From: Aliiglaciecola sp. CAU 1673
GTDB lineage: Bacteria; Pseudomonadota; Gammaproteobacteria; Enterobacterales; Alteromonadaceae
Length of the DNA stretch: 64,000 nucleotides
Direction: 5' to 3'
NCBI RefSeq assembly: GCF_029223185.1
Contig: NZ_JARHUG010000002.1
Coordinates: 248,001 to 312,000 of the forward strand
In this document: piece by piece, positions 23,631 to 33,363 of the stretch
Position numbering within the stretch: the first letter of the stretch is position 1
How the letters are laid out: every line of letters begins with the position of its first letter
Notes under the pieces: model-generated
Database searches by the model: none
What the model was told of the DNA's origin: nothing
What the model saw: the letters and a program-made list of their open reading frames with translations, nothing else
Translations under genes and position numbers: made by a program

Positions 23631-24081
23631 GAGTATCTCCACAATAGATTGATGGTCGATACTGCCAACCATATTAATATTATTTTGTAGCATCACCTGC
23701 AAAACCGCAGCAGTTGAGCTGAACTATGCAAGGTATGCGCCGCAACTTTATTTATGAATTAATACAATGAGATACCTGGATTTTTAATGAACTGCTTTGT
23801 AGTCCCATCGGCATTTTGTAAAGATTCCCAACAGCCAAATTTCTAATAGTCAGCTGATTGGGTATGGATAAAAAACTTTGCTGTCTCAGAAATGCGCTTA
23901 AAGGTTTGGATTGGTGAAGGTGAGTAATTCACTTAAATACATTATGAATCGTTCGAGCGATGGCCAAATGGCCGGCCGAGGTAAAAGCCAAATATGCATC
24001 TACAATGTTCGGTGTGAATCACAAACCTTCAATATCACTGTTTTCCTAAATTTATATCACACAGTTTAACGAGGTCATTTT
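23631..24081. other. intergenic region, divergent promoters
   Basis: AT-rich 450 bp between divergent genes. GATGGCCAAATGGCCGGCC near 23960 is a local GC-rich partial repeat. No gene, terminator or known operator is recognised. Confidence 0.4.
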
Positions 24082-24819
24082 ATGGAAGTGGTCAGCAGCC
24101 TTCGCTCAGGCATTTTTTTGTTTATGTTGGCGATTGTCGCCATTCCTGCTCAAAGCGACAGCATCAAAGTAGTCAGTGAGGAATGGAAACTTGCTACTGA
24201 GTCCAGTGGGGTTGGCCTGTACTGGGATATTTTACGTAAGGTATATGAGTCACAGGGCATTGATTTGGAGTACCAAATTGTTTCCTACGCCCGTGGTGTG
24301 AAACAGGTATTAAGTGGTGAAGCCGATGCCTGGGTTGGTGCGTCTTTGGGTGAAGAAGAGCAAGCTTTATATGCTGCCTTACCTTTAGACATTGACCTAA
24401 CCTATGCGCTGTACAAACCGGGCACTCTGGGAGAATGGAAAGGGGCGCAGAGCCTTGCCAACCGCAAAGTAGGCTGGGTAAAGGGCTATGACTATCAGCA
24501 GGATCTTGGAGTCCCGATGCAGGTGACAGAGTTTGTTACGCGCAAAGTCGGCTTTAAACGACTGGAGAGCGGAGAAATAGAGGTGATTGTGGATGCCAAA
24601 TACGATTTGGAGCAAGAAGCTATCCAGCTTGGCGTAGATCTCTCTGGCTATCAGTTATCGCCGGTGATGGAGCAGCCCATCTATATTGCCTTCAACAACA
24701 GTGAAAAAGGGAAACGTTTTAAGTCTATCTTTGACCGTGAATTGGCACGCCTCAGAGATAATGGTGAGTTAAGAGCCCTTTTCGACAAATATCAGTGGCA
24801 AACTTACCCATTTAATTAA
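24082..24819 (+). CDS. periplasmic solute-binding protein, family 3 (amino-acid type)
   Basis: 245 aa. A signal peptide (FLFMLAIVAIPAQS) is followed by a periplasmic binding fold of the SBP_bac_3 type: IKVVSEEWKLATESSGVGLYWDIL, the conserved GEADAWVGASLGEEE loop and the final FKSIFDRELARLRDNGELRALFDKY. There is no ABC permease or ATPase beside it, so it may be an orphan binding protein or a sensory partner. GAGG lies 11 nt before the ATG. A GGCCCCG/CGGGGCC hairpin follows at 24851-24875. Confidence 0.85.
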   Translation: MEVVSSLRSGIFLFMLAIVAIPAQSDSIKVVSEEWKLATESSGVGLYWDILRKVYESQGIDLEYQIVSYARGVKQVLSGEADAWVGASLGEEEQALYAALPLDIDLTYALYKPGTLGEWKGAQSLANRKVGWVKGYDYQQDLGVPMQVTEFVTRKVGFKRLESGEIEVIVDAKYDLEQEAIQLGVDLSGYQLSPVMEQPIYIAFNNSEKGKRFKSIFDRELARLRDNGELRALFDKYQWQTYPFN

Positions 24820-24963
24820 GCAAAAGATAAGGCTATCCAGCCTGAACAAGGCCCCGTTGATGTTTTGCGGGGCCGGTCAAAAACCTAAAACTTATCTACA
24901 TAACATCCAGAAGATTCAACTCCCAAGTGCACGCTATGTCAAACATCCTGCAGTTCCAAACAA

Positions 24964-25500
24964 CTAATCAGCTTTTTCAAGCACATTCTTACTCAAAGCC
25001 CCAGCACCCCTAGCCACTGCAGGATCGGTATCAGGATCAGGCACATTGTGCTTACCAAACCTGACGCTAAATGCCGGCGTTTTATGTACCAGCCAATAGG
25101 CAATGCTGGCGGTGATCACAAGCGCGGCCAGACCGAATAACTCCAAAGGGGCAGTTTTCTCCATATCAAGAATGATGACTTTCCGGGCCACGGCCATCAG
25201 CGCCGTGGCAATCACGATCTTAACGTGAATCACATCCTCGCGAAGGTAAATGGTGATATTGATAAAGATTTCTATGGCAATCAGTACCGCCATAAATGCA
25301 CCGAATGTGGCCAGTATATCCGGGATGGTCAGGATAAAAGTCGGCGGCTCGATGATGCGTTGATACAGTGTCCATACCACATCGACGACACCCATAATAA
25401 TCACCGCCACCATCATGATGGCCAGCAGGCGCACAGCCCAGTGGATCACGCGCTGCAGCGCGACTATCAAAGGCTCCTTATCCGGACCGTGGTCATGCAT
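24964..25500 (-). CDS. PsiE-like membrane protein
   Basis: 178 aa with four hydrophobic helices (VRLLAIMMVAVIIMGVVDVV; ILATFGAFMAVLIAIEIFI; VKIVIATALMAVARKVIIL; LFGLAALVITASIAYWLV). The motif FINITIYLREDVIHVKIVIA is typical of the phosphate-starvation-inducible PsiE family. The start overlaps the stop of the antiporter gene by 8 nt, so both are translated from one transcript. That context links it to ion or pH homeostasis more than to phosphate, but this is inference. Confidence 0.82.
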   Translation of the reverse strand: MHDHGPDKEPLIVALQRVIHWAVRLLAIMMVAVIIMGVVDVVWTLYQRIIEPPTFILTIPDILATFGAFMAVLIAIEIFINITIYLREDVIHVKIVIATALMAVARKVIILDMEKTAPLELFGLAALVITASIAYWLVHKTPAFSVRFGKHNVPDPDTDPAVARGAGALSKNVLEKAD

Positions 25501-27196
25501 TGTTGTCCTCGCTCTGTGCTTTCAAACGTGCGACAGCTTGTTCGGCTGCGTCATAAAAAGGAAGCAGGATCAGACTTGCGCCTTTTTCCTTGAGCAAATC
25601 CTGATCATGAGGCTGTTGGGTTGAAACGGCAATTCGCCCTTTATAGTGTTGGCCCTTTAAACCCTCAATCAGCGCTAGCCTGGGATCTTCATGGGTGATG
25701 CCAACATCATGCTGTGGCATCGCCGATACTACCCATTTCACGCCGGTTAAGGGCAGGCTACTGACAAAAGCTGCGTCTGTTGCATCGCCATAGATGACGT
25801 CATTACCCTGCTGACGCCAATGTTTAACTTCATCAGGATTGAAGTCCACTGCCAGTAGTTTAAATCCTGCCCGTAGCAAGTAGTGAGCTATGGCCTTTCC
25901 ATATCTGCCAAGGCCAAACAGCACCACATCATATCCGCCAGTGACAGACTGCTGCTGTTCCAGTTTTTCTTCCCTGAAGGCTGTTTTACGTTCAAATATA
26001 TCAAACCAGCTCTCCAGAATTGCATAGAGGCTGTGCGAATAGGTGATCATATAAACGGACAGGGAAATACTGATGAGCCCGACTAAGGTCACCAGACCCA
26101 AAGAATCTGCAGTTACATGGCCGATGGTCAGGCCCATTGCCATAAAAATCAGAGAAAACTCACTGATTTGGGCAACCGTTAATCCGGCCAAAAATCCGGT
26201 GCGTTTGCGGTACCCCATCCAACCCATAATTGCCATCACAATTAATGGATTACCGATCAGCACGAACAGCGACAGCACGATCGCTGGGACAATTTGTGTA
26301 CCCAACAAGCTCAAATCCAGTTGGGAGCCGAGGGCGATGAAAAAGAATAAAAGCAGAAAATCCCGCAAGGAAGAGAGACGGGCGACAATAGCCTCACGAA
26401 ATTGTGTAGAAGCCAGCGATATGCCAGCGAGCAGGCCGCCAAGCTCTTTGCTAAAGCCAAGATGACTGCCAATCGCTGCCAGTAAAGCGGCCCAGGCAAT
26501 AGCGAAGGTAATCAACAATTCCTGAGAGTGAGCGATGCGGCTGACCAGTGGCGTCGCCAAATAGCGAATAAAGAGCAACACAAAGCCGAGCATCAGCAGA
26601 CCATAAAAGACAATGGAAGCAATACGCGTGATGGGGGCGGTTTCTCCTCCATCTTGCGCGCCTAAACCAAAAGCAGAAAGCACCATCATTGCCAACACCA
26701 CCACCAAATCCTGGACAATCAGAAATCCGATGGCAATGCGTCCATGCAGTGAATCCACTTCGCGTTTGTCAGACAGCAACTTGACGATAATGATAGTGCT
26801 GGAGAAGGTCAGGGCTACTGCGACATACAGCGCTGTAATAGTATCCAGTCCCAAGGCCAGCCCGAGTAAAAAGCCGATCAAGGAGGTGAATGTCACTTGG
26901 CCCAATCCCGTTGCTAAGGCAACAGGTCCCAAGGTTTTGATCAGCTTTAAGTCAAGTTTCAATCCAACCAGAAATAACAGCACAGCGATGCCGAGTTCTG
27001 CCAGCAGTTGAATATGCTCATGGGATTGCACAATTCCCAGCGCTGATGGTCCTGCTAAAACGCCCACAGCAATAAAACTGACTATCATAGGCTGGCGAAG
27101 TTGCAAGCCTAAGAAGCCGACAACAGCGGCCAATGCAAGTAGCGCGGTCAGCTCATAAAAGGGGGATGTATGGATCCAGTCTTCCAACACATGCAT
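25493..27196 (-). CDS. CPA2 monovalent cation:proton antiporter with RCK/TrkA-N domain
   Basis: 567 aa. About 12 membrane segments cover residues 10-390, with VALTFSSTIIIVKLLSDK and GFLIVQDLVVVLAMM as CPA2 landmarks. A cytoplasmic Rossmann (RCK) domain starts near residue 415 with VVLFGLGRYGKAIAHYLL and contains GDATDAAFVSSLPL. The architecture matches Kef/YbaL-type potassium efflux systems, in which nucleotides gate transport. Lys/Glu-rich linkers join the halves. It is co-transcribed with the PsiE-like gene; the substrate (K+ or Na+) cannot be read from the sequence. Confidence 0.92.
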   Translation of the reverse strand: MHVLEDWIHTSPFYELTALLALAAVVGFLGLQLRQPMIVSFIAVGVLAGPSALGIVQSHEHIQLLAELGIAVLLFLVGLKLDLKLIKTLGPVALATGLGQVTFTSLIGFLLGLALGLDTITALYVAVALTFSSTIIIVKLLSDKREVDSLHGRIAIGFLIVQDLVVVLAMMVLSAFGLGAQDGGETAPITRIASIVFYGLLMLGFVLLFIRYLATPLVSRIAHSQELLITFAIAWAALLAAIGSHLGFSKELGGLLAGISLASTQFREAIVARLSSLRDFLLLFFFIALGSQLDLSLLGTQIVPAIVLSLFVLIGNPLIVMAIMGWMGYRKRTGFLAGLTVAQISEFSLIFMAMGLTIGHVTADSLGLVTLVGLISISLSVYMITYSHSLYAILESWFDIFERKTAFREEKLEQQQSVTGGYDVVLFGLGRYGKAIAHYLLRAGFKLLAVDFNPDEVKHWRQQGNDVIYGDATDAAFVSSLPLTGVKWVVSAMPQHDVGITHEDPRLALIEGLKGQHYKGRIAVSTQQPHDQDLLKEKGASLILLPFYDAAEQAVARLKAQSEDNNA

Positions 27197-27309
27197 GTGT
27201 ATTTTCCTGAATTGATGAAATTCCTAGCGGTAAAAACCATAGCATCAAAAAATAGTCAGACGGTAAGACAATACAAGAAGCGCGAAAACGAAAAATAGAT
27301 ACAAATCAA

Positions 27310-27333
27310 AAGCCCCGCTTCGGGGCGGGGCTT
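27310..27333 (-). terminator. terminator after the lipoprotein gene
   Basis: AAGCCCCG/CGGGGCTT stem, with the T-run on the minus strand, 26 bp after the stop at 27359. Confidence 0.8.
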
Positions 27334-27358
27334 AGCTAATTTGGCTGACAGTGATTGT

Positions 27359-27844
27359 TTAAAACTTATCCACCTCAATCTCATGCACTTTCCACTGCCC
27401 GTTAATATTTTTCAGGCGGGTGGTACGCAGATCCTCTTTCTTCTTGCCATGGAAGGTGCCGGTAAAGAAGATGATCACTGTGGCTTCATCGGAGTACTGG
27501 CCGCGGACGTTGTTATTGCCGCTATCCACAGCCAGTTCTACCTTGTCATAAGACAGGTTCATCACATGCCGTTGAAAGTTGCTGTTGGTATGATAGTTAC
27601 GCACCAAACGTGACATTTTGGGAGAGCTCAGTCTTAACACTTCTTCCATGTCTTGATCATGATAAAGATGGTTAAAAAACTGGATGGCGGCATATTCTGG
27701 GGTGCCGTCATCCATCATGCCGTATTTGCCAACGCCTTCAGATTCCTGTTTGGAACATCCCATCACCAGGCTGGTCAGGATCACCAGCAGAGTCATCATC
27801 AACGCTCTCAAAGCTCTCAAAGCTCTCGCTCCTATACTTGCCAA
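27359..27844 (-). CDS. uncharacterised lipoprotein, 161 aa
   Basis: The lipobox SLVMGC (Cys at about residue 30 from the TTG at 27844) marks it as a lipoprotein. The ATG pair at 27799/27796 gives a shorter product, but then the signal peptide would lack positive residues, so the TTG start, which adds RALRALRAL, is favoured. The mature part (TPEYAAIQFFNHLYHDQDMEEVL, then VIIFFTGTFHGKKKEDLRTTRL and GQWKVHEIE) resembles small NTF2-like/DUF4878 folds; this is tentative. The Ala-Leu-Arg stretch is encoded by a 9-bp tandem repeat. Confidence 0.75.
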   Translation of the reverse strand: MASIGARALRALRALMMTLLVILTSLVMGCSKQESEGVGKYGMMDDGTPEYAAIQFFNHLYHDQDMEEVLRLSSPKMSRLVRNYHTNSNFQRHVMNLSYDKVELAVDSGNNNVRGQYSDEATVIIFFTGTFHGKKKEDLRTTRLKNINGQWKVHEIEVDKF

Positions 27845-28080
27845 GAACAGTTATCCCAATGTCGCGATAACTCAAAACCTGAAAAAGAGTGTGCAAGGTA
27901 GGTGAAAAAAAGTAAAGGTGGTTTACTGACACATGGCTGTCTGCGCTGATTGCTTATATAAAAGCATACAAATAGGAACCTGGGACTAAAAATATATTAG
28001 TCAAACAGATCAATAGGTTAGCAATGTATTATAAGGTGTGTCCCGGCCAGACTGGTGGTAAACCGGTCTGGCTGGGGGAA

Positions 28081-28108
28081 GAAACGCCATAACTGAAGAA
28101 GGCGTTTC
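28081..28108 (-). terminator. probable cysK terminator
   Basis: Arms GAAACGCC and GGCGTTTC begin 7 bp after the cysK stop. The T-tract on the minus strand is short (TTCTTCC), so efficiency is uncertain. Confidence 0.55.
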
Positions 28109-28114
28109 CTGAGG

Positions 28115-29080
28115 CTACTGCACCAGTTCCGAATCGGAGAAGGCGCCGGCAAATAAGGGGCTGCTCAGGTAACGCTCTGCCGAGCTTGGCAGGATCACCA
28201 CTATGTTCTTATCTGCATTTTCCGGCTTCTCAGCCAGGCGCTTAGCGGCAACCACGGCGGCACCGGAAGAAATACCGGCCAGAATACCTTCTTCTTTCAT
28301 CAGCTTATGGGCCATTTCCATGGCTTCATCATTGCTGACCAACTCCACGTGATCGACCAATTCCAAATCCAGGTTGCCGGGGATAAATCCTGCGCCGATG
28401 CCCTGGATTTTATGCGGCCCTGGGGTCAGTTCCTGACCAGCCTTCGCTTGGCTGATGACGGGGGAATCCACTGGCTCCACCGCCACGCTTAGGATGTTCT
28501 TGCCCTTGGTTTTCTTCAGATAACGGCTAACACCGGTGATGGTGCCGCCAGTACCTACGCCGGCCACAAAGATATCAATCTGGCCGTCGGTGTCATTCCA
28601 GATTTCCGGTCCAGTGGTCTTCTCGTGGATTTCCGGGTTGGCCGGATTATCAAACTGCTGCAGCAGCACATATTTTTCCGGATCCGATTCATAGATTTCC
28701 TGCGCTTTAGCAACGGCGCCTTTCATGCCTTTGGGGCCTTCTGTCAGCACCAGGTTGGCACCCAAAGCTTTCAGAAGCTTGCGACGCTCCAGGCTCATGG
28801 TGCTTGGCATGGTCAGGGTCAGCTTATAGCCGCGGGCTGCTGCCACAAAGGCCAGGGCGATGCCGGTATTGCCGCTGGTGGGCTCGACCAGTTCTTTGTC
28901 TTTGGTCAGGATGCCGCGTTTTTCGGCGTCCCAAATCATATTGGCGCCAATACGGCACTTCACGCTAAAGCTGGGATTGCGGGCTTCAATCTTGGCGAAT
29001 ACTTTGCCGCCGGTGACTTTATTCAGTTTGACCAGCGGGGTTTTACCGATGGATTCAGAATTATCGAGGTACACTTGCAT
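28115..29080 (-). CDS. cysK: cysteine synthase A (O-acetylserine sulfhydrylase)
   Basis: 321 aa, PLP-dependent fold type II. The Schiff-base Lys lies in [14 protein letters not shown] (about residues 35-48). [20 protein letters not shown] binds the substrate carboxylate. [16 protein letters not shown] binds the PLP phosphate. It makes cysteine from O-acetylserine and sulfide. AAGGA lies 7 nt before the ATG. Sulfate uptake gene cysZ is elsewhere in the window (51944). Length and motifs favour CysK over CysM. Confidence 0.95.
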   Translation of the reverse strand: MQVYLDNSESIGKTPLVKLNKVTGGKVFAKIEARNPSFSVKCRIGANMIWDAEKRGILTKDKELVEPTSGNTGIALAFVAAARGYKLTLTMPSTMSLERRKLLKALGANLVLTEGPKGMKGAVAKAQEIYESDPEKYVLLQQFDNPANPEIHEKTTGPEIWNDTDGQIDIFVAGVGTGGTITGVSRYLKKTKGKNILSVAVEPVDSPVISQAKAGQELTPGPHKIQGIGAGFIPGNLDLELVDHVELVSNDEAMEMAHKLMKEEGILAGISSGAAVVAAKRLAEKPENADKNIVVILPSSAERYLSSPLFAGAFSDSELVQ

Positions 29081-29271
29081 GGTGATTCCTTGCGGTTAAC
29101 GAAGCGCTCTACGCTACTTCACAAACTAGACCTACTAAGATTACGGCCAGATAACTAAAAACAAAGTGTTTTTTCGCTATATCATATTGTAAAACAAACC
29201 TGTGAACGTCGAAGGTAAGCCTTATACACGAGTTTGTGTGAAGGTATTCGTTTCAGTCTTTGAGGAGTCCC

Positions 29272-30108
29272 ATGTCTTTTACCGGAACCGACCAATATAT
29301 TGCCAGTCAGGAATTACAGCTTGCGGTGAACGCCGCGGTTACCCTGGAACGCCCACTGCTGATCAAAGGTGAACCGGGCACAGGTAAAACCTTATTGGCC
29401 GAAGAAGTGGCCAAGAGTCTGAATACCGATTTAATCGCCTGGCATATCAAATCCACCACCAAGGCGCAGCAGGGCTTGTATGAATATGATGCGGTCTCGC
29501 GCCTGCGCGACTCACAATTGGGTGATGCCAGGGTCCATGATATCGGCAATTACATTGTCAAAGGCAAGCTGTGGCAAGCCTTTGAAGCGGCCAAGCGTCC
29601 GGTGCTGCTGATTGATGAAATCGACAAAGCCGATATCGAATTTCCCAATGATCTACTGCTCGAATTAGATCGCATGGAGTTTCATGTGTATGAGACCCGT
29701 GAAACCATCAAAGCCGCGCAGCGCCCCGTTGTGATTATTACATCCAACAATGAAAAGGAGCTGCCCGATGCCTTTTTGCGCCGCTGCTTCTTCCATTACA
29801 TCCGTTTTCCTGATGCCGATGAGATGCGCCGCATTGTTGGCGTGCATTTCCCCACTCTGAAGCAAGACTTGCTCAATCAGGCCTTATCCAGCTTCTTTGC
29901 AGTGCGCGATGTACCGGGATTGAAGAAGAAACCCTCCACCTCGGAGCTAATCGATTGGCTCAAATTATTGGTAGCCGAGGATATTCCGGCTGAAGCACTG
30001 CATAGCAAGGACAGTAAACTGGTGATCCCGCCGCTTTATGGTGCTTTGCTGAAGAATGAACAGGATATTCAACTGTTTGAAAAACTGGCCTTTATGGCGA
30101 GACGTTAA
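29272..30108 (+). CDS. MoxR-family AAA+ ATPase
   Basis: 278 aa from ATG 29272, preceded by GAGGAG; an upstream in-frame start at 29260 is less likely. Walker A is GEPGTGKTLLAEEVA (about 32-46), Walker B is VLLIDEIDKADIEFPNDLLLELD, and sensor 1 lies near VVIITSNNEKELPDAFLRRC. MoxR ATPases act as chaperones that load or activate VWA-domain partners. The stop overlaps the VWA gene start by one base (TAATG), a typical coupled pair. The target complex is unknown. Confidence 0.9.
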   Translation: MSFTGTDQYIASQELQLAVNAAVTLERPLLIKGEPGTGKTLLAEEVAKSLNTDLIAWHIKSTTKAQQGLYEYDAVSRLRDSQLGDARVHDIGNYIVKGKLWQAFEAAKRPVLLIDEIDKADIEFPNDLLLELDRMEFHVYETRETIKAAQRPVVIITSNNEKELPDAFLRRCFFHYIRFPDADEMRRIVGVHFPTLKQDLLNQALSSFFAVRDVPGLKKKPSTSELIDWLKLLVAEDIPAEALHSKDSKLVIPPLYGALLKNEQDIQLFEKLAFMARR

Positions 30109-31280
30109 TGCTGGTTGAGTTTTTCTTCACCCTTCGCAAATATCAGGTACCGGTCAGCTTGCGCGAACTGCTCGATTTGCTGAAGGCACTGGAAGCCAAT
30201 CTGGTGTTTGCCGATATGAACGCCTTTTATGAGCTTTCGCGCCTCACCCTGGTCAAAGATGAAAGCCACTTTGACAAGTTTGATCGCGCCTTTGCCCATT
30301 ATTTTCAAGGGGTGCAAAGCCTGGATCTGTTTGGCGAGTCGTTGCCGCAGGAATGGCTCAGAAAAGAGCTGGAGCGTCATTTCACGGAAGAAGAAAAGCA
30401 GAAAATTCAAGCTTTAGGCGGATTGGAAAAGTTGCTGGAAACCTTGCAGGAGCGACTTCGCGAGCAGCAAAAGCGCCATCAGGGCGGCAACAAATGGATA
30501 GGTACTGCCGGCACTTCACCCTTTGGCGCCTATGGCTTCAACCCTGAAGGGGTGCGAATTGGACAGGATGGCAATCGCCAGTTCAGTGCGGTTAAAGTCT
30601 GGGATAAGCGAGAGTTTCGTAATCTCTCTGCCGATGTGGAGTTAGGTACCCGCAACCTTAAAGTGGCGCTTCGAAAATTGCGGCAGTTTGCGCGCACCGG
30701 CGCCACCGAAGAGTTGGATATGGACACCACCATCAAAGCCACCGCCAACAATGCCGGCTTGTTGGATATCCATATGGTGCCAGAGCGGCACAATGCGGTA
30801 AAAGTGTTGATGTTATTTGATGTGGGCGGCTCCATGGATGCCCATATTCGTGATTGCGAAGCGCTGTTCTCGGCCGCCCGGGGCGAGTTTAAGCACCTGG
30901 AGTATTATTATTTCCACAACTGTCCTTATGAAGCAGTATGGAAAGATAATCACCGGCGACGGGATGAAAAGATCCAGGTACAGGATTTGCTTCACAAATA
31001 TGGCCCGGACTACAAACTGATTTTTGTCGGTGATGCCACCATGGGCCCCTACGAGATCACTTATCCTGGCGGCAGTGTTGAGCATTGGAATGAAGAGCCC
31101 GGTGCAGTGTGGATGCAGCGGCTACTCAAGCACTTTGGCAAAGCCGCTTGGTTATGCCCGCAGCCACAGCAATATTGGCAATACTATCAATCTGTTGGCA
31201 TCATTAAGCAGTTGATGGAAGAGCGTTTTTTTGCACTGACCTTGTCGGGGCTTTCTGAGGCTGTCGACAGCTTAAAATAA
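30108..31280 (+). CDS. VWA-domain (CoxE-like) protein, MoxR partner
   Basis: 390 aa, cytoplasmic. The first half is helical and charged (LPQEWLRKELERHFTEEEKQ; LETLQERLREQQKRHQGGN), followed by TSPFGAYGFNPEGVRIGQ. A C-terminal von Willebrand A-like domain begins at KVLMLFDVGGSMDAHI. The metal-binding motif is D-x-G-x-S rather than D-x-S-x-S, a common degenerate form in this family. It probably forms a metal-dependent complex with the MoxR ATPase encoded just upstream. Confidence 0.85.
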   Translation: MLVEFFFTLRKYQVPVSLRELLDLLKALEANLVFADMNAFYELSRLTLVKDESHFDKFDRAFAHYFQGVQSLDLFGESLPQEWLRKELERHFTEEEKQKIQALGGLEKLLETLQERLREQQKRHQGGNKWIGTAGTSPFGAYGFNPEGVRIGQDGNRQFSAVKVWDKREFRNLSADVELGTRNLKVALRKLRQFARTGATEELDMDTTIKATANNAGLLDIHMVPERHNAVKVLMLFDVGGSMDAHIRDCEALFSAARGEFKHLEYYYFHNCPYEAVWKDNHRRRDEKIQVQDLLHKYGPDYKLIFVGDATMGPYEITYPGGSVEHWNEEPGAVWMQRLLKHFGKAAWLCPQPQQYWQYYQSVGIIKQLMEERFFALTLSGLSEAVDSLK

Positions 31281-31290
31281 GGAAATCAGG

Positions 31291-32475
31291 GTGTCACAAC
31301 CGCATACCGCCGATCATGCTTTTACCGCCGAAGAAACCCGTGCCTTTGTGACCCCTTACGCCTTTGGTGTGGCACCGGATTTACTTGGTACCCCCCTGGC
31401 CACACCCTTAAAAAGAGGCCTGGCCATTCTCGTGGATTTGCTGGCCATCGCCATGTTAACTGAGGTCAATAGCCTGTTTCTGGCGGCACTCAGCGCTTGG
31501 GCATTTATGCGCGCGCAACAGCGCATGCGCAAAAGCGGCCGTTTTCAGTGGGGAAGGCGCATACTGCGGGGATTGGCGGCCCTGATGATCTTTATTCTGG
31601 CGCTGGGGCTATTTGAAGCCATCAGGCCTGACAATCCCTACTACCAAGCAGGTGATGGCTACACTATGGATGAAGACAAGGTGGTCACGGGTGTTGAGGG
31701 AATAAAGGTGTTGGGCTACACCGCCAAACATATCAGTCGTATCACCCAAACCGCCAAACAGATTGAAGACGGCAAATGCCCTGAACCATTGCAGTGCTGG
31801 TCTGCCTCCGCCGATGAGTTAGCCGACGATCTGGTCGACTTATCCCTGTCATCAAATCAGGCACACGAATTGATGAAAGGCTTTGCCGAAGAAACAACAG
31901 GACTGACTGAAACGCAGCAACAGCAGCTGCTAACGCAGATGCAGGAACGCTATGAGGCTGGTCGGGCGACCATGGCAACACCCGTTGTTGAAGAAAGCTC
32001 GGTCAACAGCGACATTGAATCAACGGAAACGGTCGTCGAAACGGATAAGCCAGCACCTGCGGCAAAAGATGAATCCTCATTGCCCTTTAGTGTGGTGGCC
32101 TGGGCCAAGAGCATTGCCGCCGATTTGGGCATTGGTGTAGGTTGGGCAGCGTTTTACTTTACTGTGTTTACCGCGTGGTGGCAGGGACAGACGCCTGGCA
32201 AGAGAATGTTTGGCATTAAGGTGATCAAACTCGACGGGAACCCCCTAAACCTGTGGGAAAGTTTTGGTCGCTATGGCGGTTACGGTGCAGGCATTGCTAC
32301 CGGCTTGATGGGCTTTATGCAGGTGTATTGGGATGCTAACCGTCAGGCGGTCCAGGATAAGATTTCCGAAACACTGGTGATTGATACGCGCAAGCCTAAA
32401 CTGGTGTTAAGTCATCAGCAGGTGGAGATTCTGTCTCACCAGGCTGAAGAAGAACAAAAAGCAATGAACGGATAA
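31291..32475 (+). CDS. RDD-family membrane protein
   Basis: 394 aa. The RDD signature is split: PLKRGLAILVDLLAIAML near residue 42 and WWQGQTPGKRMFGIKVIKLDG near residue 300. About four or five hydrophobic segments are present. A soluble acidic middle region (about 120-270, with Glu/Thr-rich TPVVEESSVNSDIESTE) separates them. RDD proteins are often transport-related, but the function is unknown. It lies 10 bp after the VWA gene and 45 bp before the secreted protein gene, so all four genes appear to be one unit. Confidence 0.85.
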   Translation: MSQPHTADHAFTAEETRAFVTPYAFGVAPDLLGTPLATPLKRGLAILVDLLAIAMLTEVNSLFLAALSAWAFMRAQQRMRKSGRFQWGRRILRGLAALMIFILALGLFEAIRPDNPYYQAGDGYTMDEDKVVTGVEGIKVLGYTAKHISRITQTAKQIEDGKCPEPLQCWSASADELADDLVDLSLSSNQAHELMKGFAEETTGLTETQQQQLLTQMQERYEAGRATMATPVVEESSVNSDIESTETVVETDKPAPAAKDESSLPFSVVAWAKSIAADLGIGVGWAAFYFTVFTAWWQGQTPGKRMFGIKVIKLDGNPLNLWESFGRYGGYGAGIATGLMGFMQVYWDANRQAVQDKISETLVIDTRKPKLVLSHQQVEILSHQAEEEQKAMNG

Positions 32476-32520
32476 CCGATGTCGCCGTCCAACAGAAGAA
32501 CGTATAGAAGAGTGATAACA

Positions 32521-33279
32521 ATGAAATGTGTGGGCCTGTTGCTGTTAAGCGCAACCTTAAGTGTACAAGCCGCTTCTTATGTGGAAGTAGTGACCCAAAC
32601 CGAGGGGAAAATCCGGCAAAGCCAGATTGTGGTGGATAAGGGCAGGGTAGCGATGCTGTCTGGCGGTAAGACGCAAATGGTGTACGAAGAGGCAACCGGA
32701 CAGATCCTGCTGTTCTCCCACAAAGATAAGTCCTACCGGGTCATGGACAGCAAGAAGCTGGCCGCCATGGCCGATGGCTTAGGCGATTTGAAGCGCCAGG
32801 CCATGGCCATGATGGAAAACCAAATGCAGGGAATGAGTCCCGAGCAGCGGGCGCAGATGCAGAAAATGCTGGGTATGAATACCAGCGAAGAACAGCCAGC
32901 GTTTTCGTTCAGCGCCGACGGCAAGACCGCCGAGGTGCACGGCCAACGATGTCAGTGGTTATCGCAGTACCAAGGCGAGCAACTCTATGCCCAGGCCTGC
33001 ACGGCTCCATTAAAAGACACCGCGATTTCCAAACAGGATTATCAAACCTTAAGCGGCTTTTTTGCCAAAGCCCAGTCGATGGCAGGCTCCTTGGGTGTGC
33101 AGGAGATGGATATGGCGCTAAGCGAATATCTGCTTAAAAACGACAAGGTGCCACTGCAACTCAAGGAAACCCGCGATGGAAAACAACAAGTGCATAGCCT
33201 TAAGATCTCCAAACGCGAAGCTAACGAGCAGTGGTTCAGCGCACCAAGAGATTATCAGGTACAAAGTGGTATTTTCTAA
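32521..33279 (+). CDS. secreted DUF4412-like protein
   Basis: 252 aa from ATG 32521, which puts a signal peptide (MKCVGLLLLSATLSVQAAS) at the N-terminus; the longer frame from 32479 would bury it. VEVVTQTEGKIRQSQIVVDKG and YEEATGQILLFSHKDKSYRV resemble DUF4412 beta-sheet proteins. Residues about 90-120 are Met/Gln-rich (RQAMAMMENQMQGMSPEQRA). HGQRCQWLSQY and LYAQACTAP give a likely disulfide. Last gene of the MoxR-VWA-RDD unit. Confidence 0.75.
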   Translation: MKCVGLLLLSATLSVQAASYVEVVTQTEGKIRQSQIVVDKGRVAMLSGGKTQMVYEEATGQILLFSHKDKSYRVMDSKKLAAMADGLGDLKRQAMAMMENQMQGMSPEQRAQMQKMLGMNTSEEQPAFSFSADGKTAEVHGQRCQWLSQYQGEQLYAQACTAPLKDTAISKQDYQTLSGFFAKAQSMAGSLGVQEMDMALSEYLLKNDKVPLQLKETRDGKQQVHSLKISKREANEQWFSAPRDYQVQSGIF

Positions 33280-33363
33280 ATTGGCGCGGCGCATTGCTGC
33301 TGTATTTCAGGCTTCCATGGTATAACCAGTGATGTCAGGGTGTTTTGGTAGTCGCTTTTCCAT

